This document shows, piece by piece, positions 15,295 through 24,430 of a stretch of DNA of 64,000 nucleotides (position 1 is its first letter; every line of letters begins with the position of its first letter). Below the pieces are notes generated by a model that saw only the letters and a list, made by a program, of their open reading frames with translations, searched no databases and had not been told where the DNA came from. Source of the DNA: Paratractidigestivibacter sp963605405 (lineage in GTDB: Bacteria; Actinomycetota; Coriobacteriia; Coriobacteriales; Atopobiaceae). The DNA lies in NCBI GenBank assembly GCA_963605405.1, contig CAVCUP010000001.1, forward strand, positions 149,813-213,812, in the 5' to 3' direction. Made by a program: the position numbers and the translations under genes.

Positions 15295-16722
15295 GTGAGC
15301 GACGAGCGCACCCAGAACCGCACGCAGGTATCCGACGTCGACCGCTCCCTCTACGACTTCACCAAGTCCGAGGAGGGCTACGAGCGCTACGCCGACGGCC
15401 TCACCCCCGACATCGTCCGCGCCATCAGCGCAAAGAAGGACGAGCCGGAGTGGATGCTCCAGATGCGCCTCGACGCGCTGGACAAGTACCACGCCCGCCC
15501 GATGGCCGACAACTGGGGCCCCTCCATCGCGGGCCTCGACCTCGACCACATCTCCACCTACGTCTCGCCCAAGACCAAGCAGGCCAAGAGCTGGGACGAC
15601 GTGCCCGAGGACATCAAGGACACCTTCGAGCGCCTGGGCATCCCGGCGGCCGAGCGCGACAGCCTGGCCGGCGTCGGCGCCCAGTACGACTCCGAGATCG
15701 TCTACCACAACATGCGCGAGGAGGTCGCCAAGCAGGGCGTCGTCTACACGACCATCGAGGACGCGCTGCACGACCCCCAGTGGGAGCCCGTGGTGCGCGA
15801 GTACTTCGGCACCCTCATCCCGCCCACCGACCACAAGTTCGCGGCGCTGCACTACGCCGTGTGGAGCGGCGGCTCGTTCGTCTACGTGCCGGCGGGCGTC
15901 GCGCTCGACTACCCGCTGCAGAGCTACTTCCGCCTGAACGCCGCGGGCGCGGGCCAGTTCGAGCACACGCTCATCATCGTGGAGCCCGGCGCCGACCTGC
16001 ACTTTATTGAGGGATGCTCCGCCCCGAAGTACTTCGAGGCCAACCTTCATGCCGGCGCGGTCGAGCTCTTCGTCAAGGACGGGGCGCGCCTGCGCTACTC
16101 GACCATCGAGAACTGGTCGAAGAACATGTACAACCTCAACACCAAGCGCGCGAGGATCGGCGCCGACGCAAAGATGGAGTGGGTCTCCGGCTCCTTCGGC
16201 AGCCACGTCTCGTACCTGTACCCCACCACCGTCATGGAGGGCGCCCGCTCGAGCTGCGAGTTCACCGGCATCACCTTCGCCGGCGCCACGCAGGACCTCG
16301 ACACCGGCTGCAAGGTCGTCATGAACGCGCCGGACACGACCGCGTCCGTCAACACCAAGTCCATCTCCAAGGACGGCGGCGTGAACACGTTCCGCAGCTC
16401 CGTCGTGGTGGGCCGCCGCGCCAACCGCGCGCGCTGCAGCGTCTCTTGCCAGTCGCTCATGCTGGACAACATCAGCCGCTCCGACACCATCCCGGCCATG
16501 GACGTGCGCAACGCGACCGCCCAGGTGGGCCACGAGGCCACCATCGGCCGCATCTCCGACGACACGATCCTCTATCTCATGAGCCGCGGCTGCTCGGAGG
16601 CCGAGGCGCGCACGCTCGTGGTCAACGGCTTCGCGAACCCCGTCTCCAAGGAGCTCCCGATGGAGTACGCCGTCGAGATGAACAACCTGATCAAGCTCGA
16701 GATGGAAGGGGCCATCGGCTAA
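15295..16722 (+). CDS. sufB: Fe-S cluster scaffold protein SufB
   Basis: 475 residues. Conserved blocks DNWGPSIAGLDLDHIS-like N terminus, YDSEIVYHNM, AVWSGGSFVYVPAGV, QFEHTLIIVEPGADLHFIEGCSAP and the C-terminal GHEATIGRISDDTILYLMSRG define SufB. With SufC and SufD it forms the scaffold complex. It starts with GTG immediately after the sufC TAA, so its translation is coupled; its stop overlaps the sufD ATG by one base. Confidence 0.97.
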   Translation: MSDERTQNRTQVSDVDRSLYDFTKSEEGYERYADGLTPDIVRAISAKKDEPEWMLQMRLDALDKYHARPMADNWGPSIAGLDLDHISTYVSPKTKQAKSWDDVPEDIKDTFERLGIPAAERDSLAGVGAQYDSEIVYHNMREEVAKQGVVYTTIEDALHDPQWEPVVREYFGTLIPPTDHKFAALHYAVWSGGSFVYVPAGVALDYPLQSYFRLNAAGAGQFEHTLIIVEPGADLHFIEGCSAPKYFEANLHAGAVELFVKDGARLRYSTIENWSKNMYNLNTKRARIGADAKMEWVSGSFGSHVSYLYPTTVMEGARSSCEFTGITFAGATQDLDTGCKVVMNAPDTTASVNTKSISKDGGVNTFRSSVVVGRRANRARCSVSCQSLMLDNISRSDTIPAMDVRNATAQVGHEATIGRISDDTILYLMSRGCSEAEARTLVVNGFANPVSKELPMEYAVEMNNLIKLEMEGAIG

Positions 16723-17963
16723 TGGCTGACGAGAAGAACACTGGCGCCGCCGGGTCCCACGTGCCCGGGGCCGCGCCGACCGTCACGCTCGAGCGCGTGA
16801 ACACCCCGCCCGCGCAGACCTGGAACCGCCTGCGCGCCAACGACATAACCCTCGCCGTGCCGCGCCTCTCCCGCAAGGGCGACGTCTACTTCGCGCTGCC
16901 GCAGCTCTTCGGCAAGCTCGAGTGCGGTATGGGCGAGAAGGTCACCGACTGGGTCTGCTCCCAGGCCGCCGATGCCCGCTACGTCGAGGTCCCGCGCAAC
17001 ACCGTGCGCGAGGAGCCCATCGTGGTGGATATCGACGCCGACGCGGGCGCCGTGGCCGACACCGGCGTCATGGTCCGCGAGGGCGCGACCGCGACGATCG
17101 TCGTGGCGGTCCACGGCGGCGAGAAGGGCGCGGCGGTCGCCGAGGGCGTAAATGCGTCCCAGGTCAACGGGGCCGCCGGCGGCGCCCCCGCAACCTCCGC
17201 GTCTCTCCTGCGCATCGTGGCCGAGGCCCGCGCGCAGGTCACCGTCGTCGAGGTCCTGGGCGTGAGCGACTCCCAGCAGCATCTCGAGAGCGTGGGCATC
17301 AGCGCCGACGAGGACGCCCGCGTCGAGGTGCGCCAGTACGCGCTCGGCGGCGGCACCGTGGCCATGGGCCTCGCCTGCAACCTCGCCGGCGCCCGTTCCC
17401 GCATCGACCTCAGCTGCCGCTACCACGCCCGCGGCACCGAGGTGCTCGACATCAACCACGTGGTGCGCATGCGCGGCAAGAACACCCGCGCCGAGGTCCG
17501 CGAGTCCGGCGCCCTCGACGATGCGGCCAAAAAGTCCCTGCGCGCCACCATCGACCTCGTGCACGGCGCGCGAGGCGCCAAGGGCAACGAGGCCGAGAAC
17601 GTGCTCGTGCTCGGCGACGACGTCGTGAACAAGACCATGCCCGTCATCCTCTGCGACGAGGACGACGTGGCCGGCAACCACGGCGCGACCATCGGCAGCG
17701 TGAGCCCCGAGCAGATCGACTACCTCATGAACCGCGGCCTTTCTCGCCACGAGGCCGAGCAGCTCTTCGTCCGCGCCATCTTCGAGGACGCCATCATGCA
17801 CGCGCCCGAGGAGGCCTCCCGCAAGGCGGCCATCCTGCGCGCCGAGGAGGTCCTGGGCGCCGACGTCGCGCACGACTACGACGAGGCGCAGGGCCAGTCC
17901 GCGCCTGTCGACGCGGCCGCCGACGCGCCCGCCGGCAACGACACCGAGGAGGCGCAGCAGTAA
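16722..17963 (+). CDS. sufD: Fe-S cluster assembly protein SufD
   Basis: 413 residues with the SufB/D beta-helix core in the second half (VLDINHVVRMRGKNTRAEVRESGALDDAAKKSLRATIDLVHGARGAKGNEAENVLVLGDDVVNKTMPVILCDEDDVAGNHGATIGSV region). The HGATIG motif and the terminal YLMNRGLSRHEAEQLFVRAIFED are typical. The first 60 residues are divergent and the last 35 are Asp/Ala-rich. It partners SufB in the scaffold. It overlaps sufB by one base at the start and sufS by one base at the end. Confidence 0.93.
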   Translation: MADEKNTGAAGSHVPGAAPTVTLERVNTPPAQTWNRLRANDITLAVPRLSRKGDVYFALPQLFGKLECGMGEKVTDWVCSQAADARYVEVPRNTVREEPIVVDIDADAGAVADTGVMVREGATATIVVAVHGGEKGAAVAEGVNASQVNGAAGGAPATSASLLRIVAEARAQVTVVEVLGVSDSQQHLESVGISADEDARVEVRQYALGGGTVAMGLACNLAGARSRIDLSCRYHARGTEVLDINHVVRMRGKNTRAEVRESGALDDAAKKSLRATIDLVHGARGAKGNEAENVLVLGDDVVNKTMPVILCDEDDVAGNHGATIGSVSPEQIDYLMNRGLSRHEAEQLFVRAIFEDAIMHAPEEASRKAAILRAEEVLGADVAHDYDEAQGQSAPVDAAADAPAGNDTEEAQQ

Positions 17964-19237
17964 TGGTCGACGCCGTCCTCGCCGCGGACATCGAGAAGAA
18001 CCCCTTCAAGGCGGACTTCCCGCTGCTCGCCGGCCAGCCCGGAATCGCGTTTCTCGACAGCGCCGCCACGGCCCAGCGCCCCGCGGCCGTCCTCGACGCC
18101 GAGCGCGACTTCTACGAGCGCATGAACGCCAACCCGCTGCGCGGCCTCTACGGCCTCTCGGTGATGGCCACCTCCGAGATCGCCGCCGTCCGCAAACAGG
18201 TCGCGGGCTTCATCGGCGCCCTCGACGAGGCGGGCAAGCCCCTCGCCGACGACGTCGTGTTCACGCGCAACACCACCGAGAGCCTGAACCTCATCGCAAA
18301 GAGCTTCGCGCCCTGCGTGCTTAAGCCCGGCGATGAGGTCTGCGTGACCGTGATGGAGCACCACTCTGACCTCATCCCCTGGCAGCAGGCCTGCCGCGCG
18401 GCCGGGGCGAAGCTCGTCGTGATGTACCCCGAGCGCGACGGCGCGCTCTCGGCCGACGAGATCGCGGCAAAGATAGGCCCCAAGACGCGCATCGCCGCCT
18501 GCGCCCACGTGTCCAACGTCATGGGCTGCGAGCTGCCCGTGCGCGCCATCGCCGACGCGGTCCACGCGCAGGGCGGCTACATGGTGGTCGACGCCGCGCA
18601 GTCCACGCCGCACCTGGCGGTCGACGTGCGCGAGCTCGGCGCCGACTTCCTCGCCTTCTCCGCCCACAAGTGCCTGGGCCCGATGGGTATCGGTGTGCTC
18701 TGGGGCAAGCACGAGCTTCTCGAGCAGATGCCGCCCATGCTCACCGGCGGCGAGATGATCGACTCCGTGACCGAGCAGGACGCCACCTGGACGCCCGTGC
18801 CCGAGAAGTTCGAGGCCGGCACGCAGGACGCCGCCGGCATCTATGCGACCGGCACGGCCATCGCGTACCTCACCGAGACCGCGGGACTCGAGGCCGTGGC
18901 CGCGCGCGAGGCGGCGCTCGTCGCCTACGCCATGCAAAAGCTCTCTGAGCTGGGCTTCGTTGACATCATCGGGGGCGCGGGCCCGGCGACCCACCACGGT
19001 GTCGTGAGCTTCAACGTCCGCGGCGTCCACCCGCACGACGTGGCGAGCATCCTCGATATGTCCGGCGTCTGCATCCGCGCGGGCCACCACTGCGCGCAGC
19101 CTCTCCTCACCTGGCTCGGCGTGGAGAACCTCGCCTGCTGCCGCGCCTCTCTCGCCTTCTACAACGACAAGTCCGACGTCGACCGCCTGGTCGCCGGCCT
19201 CACCCAAGTTTGGCAGGTTTTCAATGGCTGTAACTGA
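17963..19237 (+). CDS. sufS: Cysteine desulfurase SufS
   Basis: 424 residues, a group II PLP-dependent desulfurase that takes sulfur from cysteine for Fe-S assembly. Visible are MEHHSDLIPWQ, VDAAQSTPHL (PLP Asp and Gln), SAHKCLGPMGIG with the Schiff-base lysine at residue 236, and RAGHHCAQP with the catalytic Cys377. The FLDSAATAQRP N terminus is standard. It overlaps sufD by one base and sufU by 14 bases, consistent with the SufS-SufU partnership used in Gram-positive bacteria. Confidence 0.97.
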   Translation: MVDAVLAADIEKNPFKADFPLLAGQPGIAFLDSAATAQRPAAVLDAERDFYERMNANPLRGLYGLSVMATSEIAAVRKQVAGFIGALDEAGKPLADDVVFTRNTTESLNLIAKSFAPCVLKPGDEVCVTVMEHHSDLIPWQQACRAAGAKLVVMYPERDGALSADEIAAKIGPKTRIAACAHVSNVMGCELPVRAIADAVHAQGGYMVVDAAQSTPHLAVDVRELGADFLAFSAHKCLGPMGIGVLWGKHELLEQMPPMLTGGEMIDSVTEQDATWTPVPEKFEAGTQDAAGIYATGTAIAYLTETAGLEAVAAREAALVAYAMQKLSELGFVDIIGGAGPATHHGVVSFNVRGVHPHDVASILDMSGVCIRAGHHCAQPLLTWLGVENLACCRASLAFYNDKSDVDRLVAGLTQVWQVFNGCN

Positions 19238-19658
19238 TCTTTACAACGCCGAGTTCATGGACCACGTGACCCACCCCGACTACAAGTACGAGCTCGAGGA
19301 CGCCGACTGCACGCACGAGGGCGTGAACCCCTCCTGCGGCGACGAGCTCAGGTTCCAGGTCAAGTTCGCCGACGACGGCACCATCGAGGAGGCCGCCTTC
19401 ACCGGCCACGGCTGCGCCATCAGCCAGGCCTCGGCCGACATCATGAGCGACCTGATGATCGACAAGACCCCCGAGCAGGCCATTGAGCTCTGCAAGCTCT
19501 TTATGCAGATGGTCCGCGGCGAGGTCTCCGAGGACGACCCGTCGCTTCTTGCCCTCGAGGACGCCTCAATCCTCAAGGACATCGCCCACATGCCCGCGCG
19601 CGTCAAGTGCGCCGAGCTCGCGTGGCGCACCCTGCAGGAGATGCTCGAGCCCCGTTAG
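19224..19658 (+). CDS. sufU: Zinc-dependent sulfurtransferase SufU
   Basis: 144 residues of the IscU/NifU-like fold. Cys38, Asp40, Cys64 and Cys129 match the zinc ligand set of SufU proteins (PSCGDEL, GHGCAIS, ARVKCAELAW). SufU accepts persulfide sulfur from SufS and passes it to the scaffold; it replaces SufE, which is absent here. The gene starts inside the end of sufS. The hairpin at 19667-19691 follows its stop. Confidence 0.95.
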   Translation: MAVTDLYNAEFMDHVTHPDYKYELEDADCTHEGVNPSCGDELRFQVKFADDGTIEEAAFTGHGCAISQASADIMSDLMIDKTPEQAIELCKLFMQMVRGEVSEDDPSLLALEDASILKDIAHMPARVKCAELAWRTLQEMLEPR

Positions 19659-19666
19659 CCGCACGG

Positions 19667-19691
19667 GGCAAAGGGGGCCCGCCCCTTTGCC
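19667..19691. repeat. CAAAGGG/CCCTTTG hairpin, copy 2 (between sufU and rrf2)
   Basis: GGCAAAGGGG (19667-19676) pairs with CCCCTTTGCC (19682-19691) around a 5-base loop. There is no T-run, so it is probably not a full terminator but could attenuate or process the mRNA between sufU and the regulator gene. Confidence 0.6.
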
Positions 19692-19759
19692 TGATTGCAA
19701 GTTTGATTGGCGCGAGGCCACCCCCCTCGCGCCGCCGCTAAGAAGGATTGGAGACCCAC

Positions 19760-20200
19760 ATGGGAATGTTCTCGACGAAGGGCATCTATGCCCTGCGCGC
19801 GATGGCCGACCTCGCGGCCCACGAGGGCTGGGTCTCCCTGGGCGACGTCTCCAAGCGCCAGAACATCTCGCGCAAGTACCTTGAGCAGGTCATATCGCTC
19901 ATGCACAAGGCCGGTTACGTGACGAGCCAGCGCGGCAAGGGCGGCGGCTACAAGCTCACGCGCGAGGCCAAGGACTACACCTTGGGCGAGATCCTGCGCG
20001 CGGCCGAGGGGTCTCTTGCCCCCGTGAACTGCCTCGACTGCTCCAACGGCACCATCTGCCCGCAGGTCAACAGCTGCTCGACGGTGAGCGTCTGGCGCGA
20101 CCTCGGCCGCGTGACCTCGGGTTACCTCGACTCGAAGACCCTGGCAGACCTCGTGCCCGAGGACGGCGGATCCTGCAACGTTACGTTTTCGGACCGTTAG
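19760..20200 (+). CDS. Rrf2-family regulator with IscR-like cysteine cluster
   Basis: 146 residues. The winged helix opens MFSTKGIYALRAMADLA and continues ISRKYLEQVISLMHKAGYVTSQRGKGGGY, which is the Rrf2 signature. Cys94, Cys100 and Cys106 have the same 6-6 spacing as the [2Fe-2S] ligands of E. coli IscR (92/98/104); Cys91 is extra. The protein is therefore a likely sensor of Fe-S status that controls the suf operon through the palindrome at 14362. GGAG is well placed ahead of the ATG; a TTG four codons earlier is less likely. Being at the 3' end of the suf operon is less common than the upstream position. Confidence 0.9.
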   Translation: MGMFSTKGIYALRAMADLAAHEGWVSLGDVSKRQNISRKYLEQVISLMHKAGYVTSQRGKGGGYKLTREAKDYTLGEILRAAEGSLAPVNCLDCSNGTICPQVNSCSTVSVWRDLGRVTSGYLDSKTLADLVPEDGGSCNVTFSDR

Positions 20201-20278
20201 CGACGGTTCGCGGGCCGCGGGCTTCGCCGGGTGTAGCCTTTTCTGCGCACCTTATCGCGCGTTAGAAAGAAGCACCCT

Positions 20279-21652
20279 GTGAGCAACGCCAGCACTACCG
20301 GCACCAGCACCCAAGACACCTCAGGTATCCTTTCCGGCTCGCTTTGGCGAGCCGTTCCTATGTTCGCCCTGCCCGTGGCCGCCACCGGCATCCTCGAGCA
20401 GTTGAGCAACCTCGTCGATGTCTTCGTCATCGGGCATTTCTCGGCCGACGGCGCTTCGCTCGGCATGGCAGCGGTCGGGGCCAACTCCCCGATCGTGAGC
20501 CTGCTCATCAACCTCTTCGTGGGCATCGCCATCGGCACGAACGTGGTCGTGGCCAACGCCGTGGGCGCGGGCGACGAGAAGACCGTGCGCAAGGCCGTCC
20601 ACAGCTCGGTGCTGCTCGCTGCGATCGGGTTCGCCGTGGCGCTTTTCGGCGAGGTGTTCGCGAAGCCTTTGCTCGCTGCTCTCCAGGTTCCCGACGAGAC
20701 CATGGCGGAAGCCCTTATCTACCTGCGAATTTACCTGCTCGGTATGCCGGCGGTGCTTCTTTATAACTTTGTCGCGTCGGTATTCCGCAGCGTCGGCGTC
20801 ACAAAGATGCCGCTCTTCGCGCTCGCCATCTCGGCCGTGCTCAACGTGGGCCTCGACGCGGCCTTCGTCGCGATTCTGGACTGGGGCACGATGGGCGTGG
20901 CCATCGCCACCGTCATCTGCTACTGCGTGAGCGCCGCGTTCCTCACCGCCCAGCTCATGCGGGCCGACGGCCTCATCCGGCTCGACCTGCGCGAGCTGCG
21001 CATCGACGGCCCCGTCGCGCGCGAGATCGTCCGCATCGGCATGCCGGCCGGCGCCCAGGGCGCCATCTTCTCGCTCGCGAACATCGTAATCCAGGGCTGC
21101 ATCAACCAGCTCGGCACCACCGTCATGGCGGGCAGCGCGGCTGCCCTCTCCATGGAACAGGTCTTCTACAACCTCATCAACTCGGTGTGCCAGGCATGCA
21201 CGACCTTCGTCGGCCAATGCAACGGCGCGGGCAACCTCGCGCGTTGCCGGCGCGTCCTCAAGGTCTGCGTCATCGAGGGGCTCATCTGCACGGGCCTCGT
21301 CGCGCTCTTCGCCGTCGTCTTTGGCCAGGCCATCATCCACGTCTTCAACACCGATCCCGAGGTCATCGCCATTGGCTACCTGCGCATCTGCGTGATCGTG
21401 CCCGCCCACATGTTCAGCTCGCTCTACGAGAACTGCTCGGGCTACCTGCGCGGGTTCGGCATCTCGCTCGTGCCGGCCCTGCTCACGATGCTGGGGGTCT
21501 GCGGCATCCGCCTGCTTTGGGTGGCGTTCGTCTTCCCCGCGGCGCCCGCCTTCCCGACCATCATGGCCGTCTATCCCATCAGCTTGGCGACCACGGCGCT
21601 GCTCATGCTCGGCGCGCTCGTCCATTACCGCCCCGTCACGAACGCCTCGTAG
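20279..21652 (+). CDS. MATE-family multidrug/cation efflux transporter
   Basis: 457 residues with 12 hydrophobic helices in two similar halves (NorM/DinF-type). Typical segments are ATGILEQLSNLVDVFVIGHF, NVVVANAVGAGDE and, in the second half, FVGQCNGAGNLARCRRV. It exports drugs or cationic compounds with Na+ or H+. Start is GTG with a weak AGAAAGAAG site. It lies 78 bases after the Rrf2 gene on the same strand and may be read through from it, but there is no functional link. It is followed by the 137-bp fold-back element at 21658. Confidence 0.92.
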   Translation: MSNASTTGTSTQDTSGILSGSLWRAVPMFALPVAATGILEQLSNLVDVFVIGHFSADGASLGMAAVGANSPIVSLLINLFVGIAIGTNVVVANAVGAGDEKTVRKAVHSSVLLAAIGFAVALFGEVFAKPLLAALQVPDETMAEALIYLRIYLLGMPAVLLYNFVASVFRSVGVTKMPLFALAISAVLNVGLDAAFVAILDWGTMGVAIATVICYCVSAAFLTAQLMRADGLIRLDLRELRIDGPVAREIVRIGMPAGAQGAIFSLANIVIQGCINQLGTTVMAGSAAALSMEQVFYNLINSVCQACTTFVGQCNGAGNLARCRRVLKVCVIEGLICTGLVALFAVVFGQAIIHVFNTDPEVIAIGYLRICVIVPAHMFSSLYENCSGYLRGFGISLVPALLTMLGVCGIRLLWVAFVFPAAPAFPTIMAVYPISLATTALLMLGALVHYRPVTNAS

Positions 21653-21657
21653 GCACT

Positions 21658-21794
21658 AACTCTGACTTTTCGCACTTTAAAATCGAATCCAACGACTAGC
21701 CATCGGTTATGACGCCGGATTTTCCCAGTTAAAAGGGCTATTAAACCCGAGGCTACTCGGCGAACCCAGTTTTAAAGTGCGAAAAGTCAGAGTT
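21658..21794. mobile_element. 137-bp fold-back element with 25-bp perfect terminal inverted repeats
   Basis: The 25 bases at 21658-21682 (beginning AACTCTGACTTTTCGCAC) are the exact reverse complement of 21770-21794. Inside the arms the pairing continues imperfectly (CGACTAGCCATCGG against CGAGTAGCCTCGG in reverse complement). It has no coding capacity and lies between convergent genes. A miniature inverted-repeat element (MITE) or a very long bidirectional terminator are both possible; the length and perfection of the ends favour a MITE. No target duplication was recognised with certainty. Confidence 0.65.
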
Positions 21795-21907
21795 TGCCGC
21801 GAAATGTCCGCTCAAACGGACAAACCCGCCGCCCGATTCGGACCAAACACGAGATCTCCGCCCGCACGATGCCGCCAAGGGATACAAATAACGCCCCCTT
21901 CGCACCA

Positions 21908-22759
21908 TCACAGCCCCGGCTTGCGGGTATAGGGAAGCGAGTCGCGGATAAAGCCCAGGCTGCGCTCGTAGTCGCCCGCCACCACGCAGCTGTAGAGCGC
22001 GTCGAGCACGAACTGCACGGAAATATGCGACGCGAACTGCGTGATGCGGTGCAGCGTGCTTTCCGAGTCCCCTACCAAAAGGTACACGTCGAGCCCCGGG
22101 TTCCTCTCGCGGGCCATCGGCGCGCCGATGAGCACCACCGGGGTCTCGCGCGCGGCGAGCAGTGGCAGCACCTGCGTCAGCACGTCGTTCACGCCCGAGT
22201 ACGTGATAGCCACCGCCACGTGCGTCGCGTCGGAGATGAGCGCGCTTCTTACCTGGCGCTCCTGGCTCTCGTGGCAGGTGACGGCGCGCCCCGCGGAAAG
22301 CAGGCGGTCGGTGAACATCTGCGCAGGATAGAGGTTGTGCGACTGCGTGTACACGTCCACGACATCCGCCGCCCGGAGAAGGTCGGCCGCCCGCGCGAGC
22401 TCGCCGGTGTCCAGCACCTCGAGCGTCTCCTCGATGGCGCCCGCGTAGAGCGACTTCAGGCCGCCGCAGACCCGCTCGGCGCCCCATCCCTCGTCGAAAG
22501 GAAAGTCGAAGTCGACGTCCTCGGCACCCTCGCGCCGCGCCGTCGCGCGCGCGAGCTCGACCTTGAGCTCCTTGAAGCCCTCGAGACCGAGCTTCTTGCA
22601 GAGGCGGTGCACCGTGGCGATGGACGTGGCCGAGGCCGCGGCGAGTTCCTTGATGGAGGTCGTCTGAATGCGCTCCCCCATCGCAAGCACGACGGAGGCG
22701 AGCTGGCTCTCGGTCGGGGTGAGGCCCTTGGCCTCGCGCAGGCGCCGCCGTATGTCCAT
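21908..22759 (-). CDS. RpiR-family regulator with SIS domain
   Basis: 283 residues. The N-terminal helix-turn-helix (GLTPTESQLASVVLAMGERIQTTSIKELAAASATSIATVHRLCKKLG) is the RpiR type, followed by a SIS sugar-phosphate-binding domain (about 110-250: ADVVDVYTQSHN, VAITYSGVNDVLTQVLPLL). Such regulators sense phosphosugars. AGGGGAGC precedes the chosen ATG; an upstream frame extension lacks support. It is divergent from the 6-phospho-beta-glucosidase gene at 22951, which is the likely target. Confidence 0.88.
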   Translation of the reverse strand: MDIRRRLREAKGLTPTESQLASVVLAMGERIQTTSIKELAAASATSIATVHRLCKKLGLEGFKELKVELARATARREGAEDVDFDFPFDEGWGAERVCGGLKSLYAGAIEETLEVLDTGELARAADLLRAADVVDVYTQSHNLYPAQMFTDRLLSAGRAVTCHESQERQVRSALISDATHVAVAITYSGVNDVLTQVLPLLAARETPVVLIGAPMARERNPGLDVYLLVGDSESTLHRITQFASHISVQFVLDALYSCVVAGDYERSLGFIRDSLPYTRKPGL

Positions 22760-22810
22760 CGTAAGCTCCCCTCGCCGCGGACAAGAAAACCGTGCCTCAA
22801 CCCACCTCAA

Positions 22811-22913
22811 GTATCAAAACGTATCGGCAACACTTTAACCGAACCCGCAACCTGCGAAAAGAAGTGCCAACATTCCTGATACCTCGCGCATTCCCCCCAA
22901 CTTTGGGCGATAC
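22811..22913. promoter_or_regulatory. Repeated GTATC/GATAC sites in the RpiR-GH1 control region
   Basis: GTATC occurs at 22811 and 22821 (one helical turn apart) and its inverse GATAC at 22878 and 22909 (three turns apart). The phased, inverted arrangement between a regulator and a divergent target suggests operator half-sites. No proof of binding can be had from sequence. Confidence 0.3.
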
Positions 22914-22950
22914 TAGGCAAGGACGTTTACAACCAACCGATTGGAGCATC

Positions 22951-24393
22951 ATGGCAGACACCACCAAGCGCTTCCCCGACGGCTTCCTCTGGGGCGGCGC
23001 GACCGCCGCGAACCAGTGCGAGGGCGCCTACGACGTGGACGGCCGCGGCCTCGCCAACGTCGACGTGACCCCGCACGGCAAGGACCGCTTCGCCGTCGTT
23101 GCCGGCGAGCGCAAGATGCTCGACTTCGAGGACGGCTACTACTACCCCGCCCAGACCGGCATCGACTTCTATCACCACTACAAGGAGGACATCGCCCTCT
23201 TCGCCGAGATGGGCTTCAAGACCTTCCGCATGTCCATCGCCTGGACGCGCATCTTCCCCAACGGCGACGAGGAAACCCCCAACGAGGCCGGCCTCGCCTT
23301 CTACGAGGACGTCTTCCGCACCTGCAAGTCCTACGGCATCGAGCCGCTCGTGACCATCACGCACTTCGACTGCCCGATCCATCTCATCAAGAAGTACGGC
23401 GGCTGGCGCAGCCGCGAGCTCATCGAGTTCTACAAGCGCCTGGCCACCACCCTCTTTACGCGCTACAAGGGCCTCGTTAAGTACTGGCTCACCTTCAACG
23501 AGATCAACATGATCCTCCACCTGCCGTTCATGGGCGCGGGCATCGTGTTCGAGGAGGGCGAGGACCACGACGCCGCCAAGTACAAGGCCGCCCACAACGA
23601 GCTCGTGGCCAGCGCCTGGGCCACCAAGATCGCCCACGAGATCGACCCCGACGTCATGGTCGGCTGCATGATGGCCGCCGGCACCTACTACCCCTACAGC
23701 TGCCGCCCCGAGGACGTGCGCGCCGCCCAGGTCGACACCCAGAAGGAGCTCTGCTTCATCGACGTCCAGGCCCGCGGCAAGTACCCCAACTCCGCGCTCA
23801 AGGACTTCGAGCGCCGCGGCATCGACCTCGGCATGACCGACGAGGACAAGGAGCTTCTCGCCGAGAACACCGTCGACTTCATCAGCTTCTCCTACTACAA
23901 CACCCGCTGCTCGGCCGCCCCGGACACCGAGTGCGAGCGCACGAGCGGCAACGCCTTCGCCGGCCCGAAGAACCCCTACCTCGGCCAGAGCGAGTGGGGC
24001 TGGGCGCTCGACCCGCTGGGCTTCCGCATCACGCTGAACGACATGTATGACCGCTACCAGAAGCCGCTGTTCGTGGTCGAGAACGGCCTGGGCGCCAAGG
24101 ACGTCGTCGAGGAGGACGGCTCCGTCAACGACGACTACCGCATCGACTACCTGCGCGCCCACATCGCGGCCATGCGCGACGCCGTGGTCGAGGACGGCGT
24201 CGACCTCATGGGCTACACCACCTGGGGCCCGATCGACCTCGTCTCCGCCGGCACCGGCGAGATGAGCAAGCGCTACGGCTTCATCTACGTGGACCGCGAC
24301 GACGCCGGCAACGGCACCCTCGCCCGCTCCAAGAAGAAGTCCTTCGGCTGGTACAAGAAGGTCATCGCCAGCAACGGCGCCGACCTGGACTAA
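22951..24393 (+). CDS. 6-phospho-beta-glucosidase, GH1 family
   Basis: 480 residues, the normal GH1 length. FPDGFLWGGATAANQCEGAY is the N-terminal signature; the acid/base is Glu184 in TFNEI and the nucleophile Glu377 in VVENGLG. SAGTGEMSKRYGFIYVD near the C terminus contains the Lys-x-Tyr phosphate-binding loop of phospho-glucosidases, so the substrate is probably a PTS-imported 6-phosphate beta-glucoside such as cellobiose-6-P or aryl-glucoside-6-P. It is cytoplasmic. TTGGAG precedes the ATG. No PTS gene is adjacent; the nearest EIIBC is about 35 kb away. It is ended by the hairpin in the array at 24431. Confidence 0.95.
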   Translation: MADTTKRFPDGFLWGGATAANQCEGAYDVDGRGLANVDVTPHGKDRFAVVAGERKMLDFEDGYYYPAQTGIDFYHHYKEDIALFAEMGFKTFRMSIAWTRIFPNGDEETPNEAGLAFYEDVFRTCKSYGIEPLVTITHFDCPIHLIKKYGGWRSRELIEFYKRLATTLFTRYKGLVKYWLTFNEINMILHLPFMGAGIVFEEGEDHDAAKYKAAHNELVASAWATKIAHEIDPDVMVGCMMAAGTYYPYSCRPEDVRAAQVDTQKELCFIDVQARGKYPNSALKDFERRGIDLGMTDEDKELLAENTVDFISFSYYNTRCSAAPDTECERTSGNAFAGPKNPYLGQSEWGWALDPLGFRITLNDMYDRYQKPLFVVENGLGAKDVVEEDGSVNDDYRIDYLRAHIAAMRDAVVEDGVDLMGYTTWGPIDLVSAGTGEMSKRYGFIYVDRDDAGNGTLARSKKKSFGWYKKVIASNGADLD

Positions 24394-24430
24394 GCGCGAC
24401 CGGCACGAGCCGTCGCTTCCCTGCCGCCGC

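Noticed and set aside
16014..17963. Extended open frame fusing part of sufB to sufD
   Set aside because: Its first 230 codons are an out-of-frame Arg/Pro-rich reading of sufB; the real SufD starts at the ATG at 16722 overlapping the sufB stop.
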